DNA of 64,000 nucleotides from assembly GCA_030549495.1 (NCBI GenBank), contig JAUIRK010000945.1, positions 1,261,501 through 1,325,500 on the forward strand, given 5' to 3'. The notes beneath the pieces were generated by a model that was not told where the DNA came from, did not search any database, and was given only the letters and a program-made list of their open reading frames with translations. This stretch comes from Nectonema munidae (taxonomy: Eukaryota; Nematomorpha; Nectonematoida; Nectonematidae). Positions 59,845 to 64,000 of the stretch are shown in pieces. Both the position numbers and the translations under genes were made by a program. The stretch's first letter is position 1. Each line of letters opens with the position of its first letter.

Positions 59845-61385
59845 AGGTTATTGAGGTGTAATCAACGAGGATCTTTCTGATCATCTTCTTATATTTATAG
59901 CTTTGAAATTAGGTAGAAAAATAAGTAAAATTTCAGAATCAATATTCAATAAAACAGATAACAAAAAACAAATTAACTTATTAAAGAGCGTAGATTTCTT
60001 TGAATAATGCGTGTACAGTTAGCAATAAGAAAAAGATAAATATAAAATTTGTAATAGTCCTTGGATTAATACATACATTTTGAATATAATAAAAGAATAA
60101 GATATGTTGTACAAGAAAATGAAAAAAAAACAGACAGGACATAGCTATAATCATAGATATAGCAGACAGGGCATAGCTATAAAAAAAAAGCTACAAATCT
60201 TAAAAAGCTAATATGGTTTTCGAAAGTGGAATATTTTAAAAAAACTTTTGAAGATTGTGGTAATGATTCCAGCAAAGTATGGAAAAAATTTAATGAATTC
60301 ACAAAAGTAAAAAAAATTATTCAAATATAGTGTTAATTAATGAGTCTAATACATAACCTAATAAAACGGCAGATATGTTTGCAATGTACTTCAAAGATAA
60401 AATTACTAATCTGTTAAATAAAGGTGAAAATGAATCATGTAATGATAGTAATCTTCAAGTGTCACATAATAAATATTTTAAATTTTGCAATATCATATAT
60501 AATACTTTAGTAAAACCTCTACATTTACTATATAACAAATGCATATCCTTGTTTTGCTTTCCACATTCTTTTAAGGTATGTAAAATACTGTCCATAGCGA
60601 AAAAAGGAGGTAAAAAATCAGCAATAAAAAACTATATACCTAAATGCATTGTGCCCGTTATTGCAAAAAATATTGCAGAAAATACTTTATAGTCAAATAT
60701 ATAATTACTTTGAGTTCAATTTAATATTCAATGAATTCCCATTCTTTTTCCGAAAATTAAAAACATTGAATAACTACATTCTGTTCTTATATCTGAAGTT
60801 ATAGAAAATTGGGACAAATGTCATAGTTCACTATGCATATTTTTAGATTTAAAAGGTGCTTTTGATTGTGTGAATCACGAGTTTTTATAAACTTACGAAC
60901 TATAATTTTGACCAAACAGCCGTAGATCTAATGCAAAGTTTTATAAACAACAGAAATTTCTCAGTTTTTTCTAATGAAAATTTTTCAGATATATATTCTT
61001 GTAGTTCTGTGGGAGTACCACAAGGCTCTTCTTTGGGGCCCCTTTGTTTATTGTATACATAAATGAAATATTGAAAGTCATTAAAAAAGATATATGTAGA
61101 GCATTAGCCTTTGCTAATGACACAGTTCTTGTATCTAAAGTTGAAGATTTTTCCAGTTTGGAAAGAATTAATGAGAGACTTTTGTAAATAAGTTGTTTAT
61201 CAGCAATAAATTGTTTGTTAATTATGATAAACCTAAATGCATGCTGTTTTCAAAGAAAAAAACATTCTGTCTTTAATGTACAAATTAGGAATCATGTTAT
61301 CGAGATGTTAGAGAATTTTAACTTGTTAGGCATTATAATTGATGACAAACTAATTTGACTTTTCTGTTATCTAGGATTAAATCCA
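59845..61385 (+). mobile_element. LINE with endonuclease end and reverse transcriptase, decayed
   Basis: Starts in the C-terminal endonuclease motif, GVINEDLSDHLLIFIALKLG (SDH active-site block, about 59860). Then comes a linker, YFKDKITNLLNKGENES (60390), and RT blocks: FLDLKGAFDCVNHEF (first catalytic Asp, about 60850), SVGVPQGSSLGP-like (about 61010), IVYINEI, AFANDTVLVSK (YADD box altered to FAND), and NLLGIIIDDKLI (about 61325). The longest open piece is 60375-60692. It is 5'-truncated and broken, and abuts the GC-rich fossil at its 3' end. Confidence 0.8.
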
Positions 61386-61387
61386 TT

Positions 61388-62420
61388 AGCAAATCGTAGT
61401 TAATAGCTCCATGTCTGTGATGTGCCGACGTCTGTGATGTGTCGACGTGAACCACGCATTGCGGTAGGGCAGGATCTGCCAGGGGCCATGGGATGAGAAT
61501 GGAGTTGATGTAGGACTCCGCCAGTTAAATCAGCTGTCCGCGGTTCTCGGTCTCTTCCCAATTGAAGTGCTATCCCAAAAAGATGGAGGGGGAAGAGGAG
61601 GGGGAGGGAGGTCGTACTAGGCGAACCGTACACCCATGGGTCTGTATCTATACGGCCGAGTCTCCAGTCCGTCCATCCCGTTGCGGGAAGAAGTCTCGAG
61701 TCAGTACGTGGGCCCGAGATCTCAGTTGGAGGCGCGCAAAAAAATTATATTAGTCTTTTCCGCTTTTTTTGCAATGATTTTATTGGACCAATAAACAACA
61801 AGAACAAAATTTTATATAAAATGATAAGAAATGAAACATTTGCGTAATAAAGTACACACACAAAATTTTTGTGTATCGTTAGAAGTTGTTTGGAGGATAT
61901 CCATTTGAAACTTCGATAGGGTTTTCTTCTGGGTGAGGGGAAGGAGATGTAAAGTGAAGAAAAGCAAAAAGAGTGAAGCTCCTGCCCGTGGCTGCCCTTT
62001 TATACACACGAAGCCAACTGAACTTCAGGCACTTCTCTGATAGGCTGGGCAGTTATCGCCAGTTTTTATTAACTGCTGGCTCGAAGACGAGGAGAATCTC
62101 CTTTTGTCCAGCCAATTGGGAGTGGGCATCTTGATGCGCCTGGCGGGCAGCCGATAGGTTCTATCTTCATGGCATCTTAATCTCCCAGCAGGCGCTGGTG
62201 CCGAGAATCTCGCCAGCTGATCCTTGATCTTCTATTGACGCTTCCAAATTGCTTTGAAGAAGTCGTACCAACTCCTTGAATCGAGTGAGATTGCGCTGTC
62301 TCAAATCTTTAGGACGTGTCCTTGCTTGGTTTGGGGATTGCGGGACGGTCCGTCCACGGGATTATCTTCGGATTTGACGTATTGCGTTCCGTTCCGCAAT
62401 GTGTCCGTCCATCTACTCGT
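61388..62420 (-). mobile_element. GC-rich LTR-like fossil, family undetermined, broken
   Basis: A ~1-kb island near 50% GC in a <30% GC setting. Read on the minus strand it has a TATA box (TATAAAAG, 61997-62004), then about 220 bp later an AATAAA signal (61778-61783), the layout of an LTR's promoter and polyadenylation region. A short direct repeat, GTCTGTGATGTG, occurs twice at 61405-61434. The ends are not certain, no second LTR is present in the window, and no gag, pol or envelope region is recognisable. It looks like a partial or solo fossil with several breaks. Another promoter-bearing GC-rich insertion is possible. Confidence 0.45.
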
Positions 62421-62439
62421 AAAAAAATTCTTATTTCAT

Positions 62440-63270
62440 GATTGAAATTTTCATGCTCTAAAAATGAGTCAAGTAATAAAATCTCCATGTGTAATTTTTT
62501 ATTAATTTTAAGTGTAGATAAATGTTTTGGAGACACTTTCTTAGAGGTAAAGCGTAAATTTAATTGACTAGACATTTCCAAATCCTAAATGGCTAAAAGT
62601 GAGTTGAGAATTGAAATCAGCATGATCGATTTGGTATAAAAAGGTATACTTTGTTTAAAATTTAAATAATATTCTTGGAGAATATTTTCTGACGTAAACC
62701 GCAAAATCGATTGACACTTTCAGACATTTTGAAAAACCAAATTGCAAAAAATGACTCCAGAATTTAAATTGGCATGCTTGATTTAGTATAAAAATGTGAT
62801 TTTTTTAATTTGAATAGTATTCATAAGATATCATTTTCAGGTGTAAACTACAAATTTGGTTGATATTTGGAGAATTTTTCTCTTCCCAATTGGGAAAATT
62901 GAGTACGGAAATAAAGTCAGCATAATTGATTTGGTATATAAAATATATTTTATTTAAAATTTGTATTATATTCTTCGAGAAAGTTTCCCACAATGCAAAA
63001 CTTATTGATATTTTGACGCTAATTGCAAAAATTAAATACGTAAATGAAAACAACATGATTGATTTAGTATAATAAAATATATTTTATTTAAAATTAGAAT
63101 AATATTCTTCGATACATTTTTCAGACGTAAACTACAAATTTGACTAACATTTTCAGAATTTTTCACACCCAAATTGTGAAAACTGAGTCCAGAAATGGAA
63201 TTATCATGGTCGATTTGGTATAAAAAAATTAATTTAATTTTAAATTTTAGTGACGTAAGAAATTTTATCA
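62440..63270. repeat. Tandem repeat with ~150-bp AT-rich monomer
   Basis: The motif GCATGATCGATTTGGTATAA recurs, with changes, at about 62621, 62772, 62920, 63054 and 63206 (spacings near 151, 148, 134 and 152). Between copies the same order is seen: TTTAAAAT..., AATATTCTTCGA..., GACGTAAACTACAAATTTGA..., ACATTTTCAGAATTTT. A further partial unit lies at 62440-62600. The copies are diverged, so the array is old. Confidence 0.78.
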
Positions 63271-63766
63271 TCAATCAAAATTTTGATTGACATATGCTAC
63301 AAAGTATGATTATAAATGTTGAAGAGTGTATCTAATACAAACACTAAATTATAAGTTATAGACATTATAATAGGAAAATTTTATTGAAAAAAGTGTATAA
63401 TTGATTTTGATTGACAGTTTTTGACATGAGAGAGTCATTCAAATACCGTGAAAATGGTATCAAAGATACAGCTAGCGTTCTAAAAGTTTGAAGGTATATA
63501 ATTCTAAAATTAAAAAGGGTTAATGGAAAAATGTTTTTAGATACTTGAGATTTTTTTAGATGTTTGAGATTTTTAATCGAATACAGATTACTTGATTTTA
63601 ACTTATTGATGAATATTAAGCCAAACACGTTTACACTTTTTACTTCATTTATTCCAGTATATTTGAGAAAAGTTAATTTTGTTTTTCTTCTTGAAATTAT
63701 CATACATTGTGATTTCTTCTCAGTTTAAATAAAATTGTTGATATTACACCTTTCATAAATTAAACC

Positions 63767-63960
63767 CTATCGCATCTTTAAAGTTTCAAAATCAAACGTT
63801 TCACCAGTGTTCATTTTTGACAAAGTAATATAGGCATAATTGTTATCTGAAAAAAAAGAAAATTGAAAAAATTTGAAATAGAAAAAATACAATCATCTTT
63901 TGCAACAGAAAAGAGTGGAAGCTCTGGTTGAATGGTGTTCTCTGAATCCAAATTCGTGGT
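63767..63960 (-). CDS. Possible small two-exon coding sequence or gene 3' end
   Basis: A minus-strand exon ending at 63891 reads MTTNLDSENTIQPELPLFSV then AKDD. After a 44-bp intron (GTATTT donor, CTTTTTTTTCAG acceptor) the exon at 63767-63846 reads NNYAYITLSKMNTGETFDFE then TLKMR and a stop. The phases fit. Either a ~50-residue protein starts at the ATG at 63960 or this is the last part of a gene beginning beyond the window. No family is recognised. Confidence 0.38.
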
Positions 63961-64000
63961 CATTCAAGTAATGGAGTCAAGTAAGTTTTCAATTGACAAT

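Noticed and set aside
1-64000. CRISPR arrays, operons, replication origins, riboswitches
   Set aside because: None seen; the sequence is plainly eukaryotic. The only tandem array is the 150-bp repeat at the right, which lacks CRISPR geometry.

Overview
This is an AT-rich, repeat-dense stretch of an animal nuclear genome. The evidence is spliced genes with short conserved exons and long introns, a tRNA-derived SINE family, LINEs, and piggyBac, hAT and Mutator-like DNA elements. There are no bacterial operons, Shine-Dalgarno sites or CRISPR arrays. The host proteins are divergent but clearly metazoan-type, suggesting a fast-evolving lineage, possibly a parasite. I cannot name the species.

Two host genes are recognisable, both on the minus strand. 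(1) An actin-interacting protein 1 gene (AIP1/WDR1, a WD40 protein that assists cofilin in actin disassembly) runs from about 56.9 kb down to its stop at 20.26 kb. Fifteen exons can be placed, with mutually compatible splice phases and about 595 codons, close to the family's ~600. Only the initiator exon was not found. One intron (30723-31568) has the full signature of a U12-type AT-AC intron. One exon carries an extra T in a homopolymer. (2) The 5' half of a listerin gene (LTN1, the ribosome quality control E3 ligase) starts at 15161 and runs toward the left edge. The first four exons are well supported. Further coding-like exons at 10.5, 10.2, 9.2, 6.8, 3.5 and 3.2 kb probably belong to it. 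The RING end would lie outside the window. A possible two-exon gene end sits at the right edge (63.77-63.96 kb, minus).

Introns and intergenic DNA are mostly mobile-element debris. Left to right: a Mutator-like foldback element (1.24-2.12 kb); a decayed piggyBac transposase (4.18-5.88 kb) inside the listerin gene; piggyBac-type TTAA miniature elements (6.9, 10.0, 11.1, 34.3, 35.1, 42.3, 47.5 kb); a LINE (25.3-27.4 kb); remains of a DDE-like transposon gene (28.3-29.4 kb); a hAT miniature element inside a SINE (32.3 kb); a hAT element split by a second copy of the first foldback family (39.1-41.1 kb); two more foldback elements (50.1 and 53.4 kb); three more LINE fragments (51.6, 59.0, 59.8 kb); a GC-rich LTR-like fossil (61.4-62.4 kb); and a ~150-bp tandem repeat (62.4-63.27 kb).

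The most interesting items are the AT-AC intron in AIP1; a group of four foldback elements that share GG...CC-type ends, internally repeated arms and 9-bp target duplications (three exact); and the transposase-like gene at 28 kb. All homology statements come from recognising motifs by eye, with no database search behind them.
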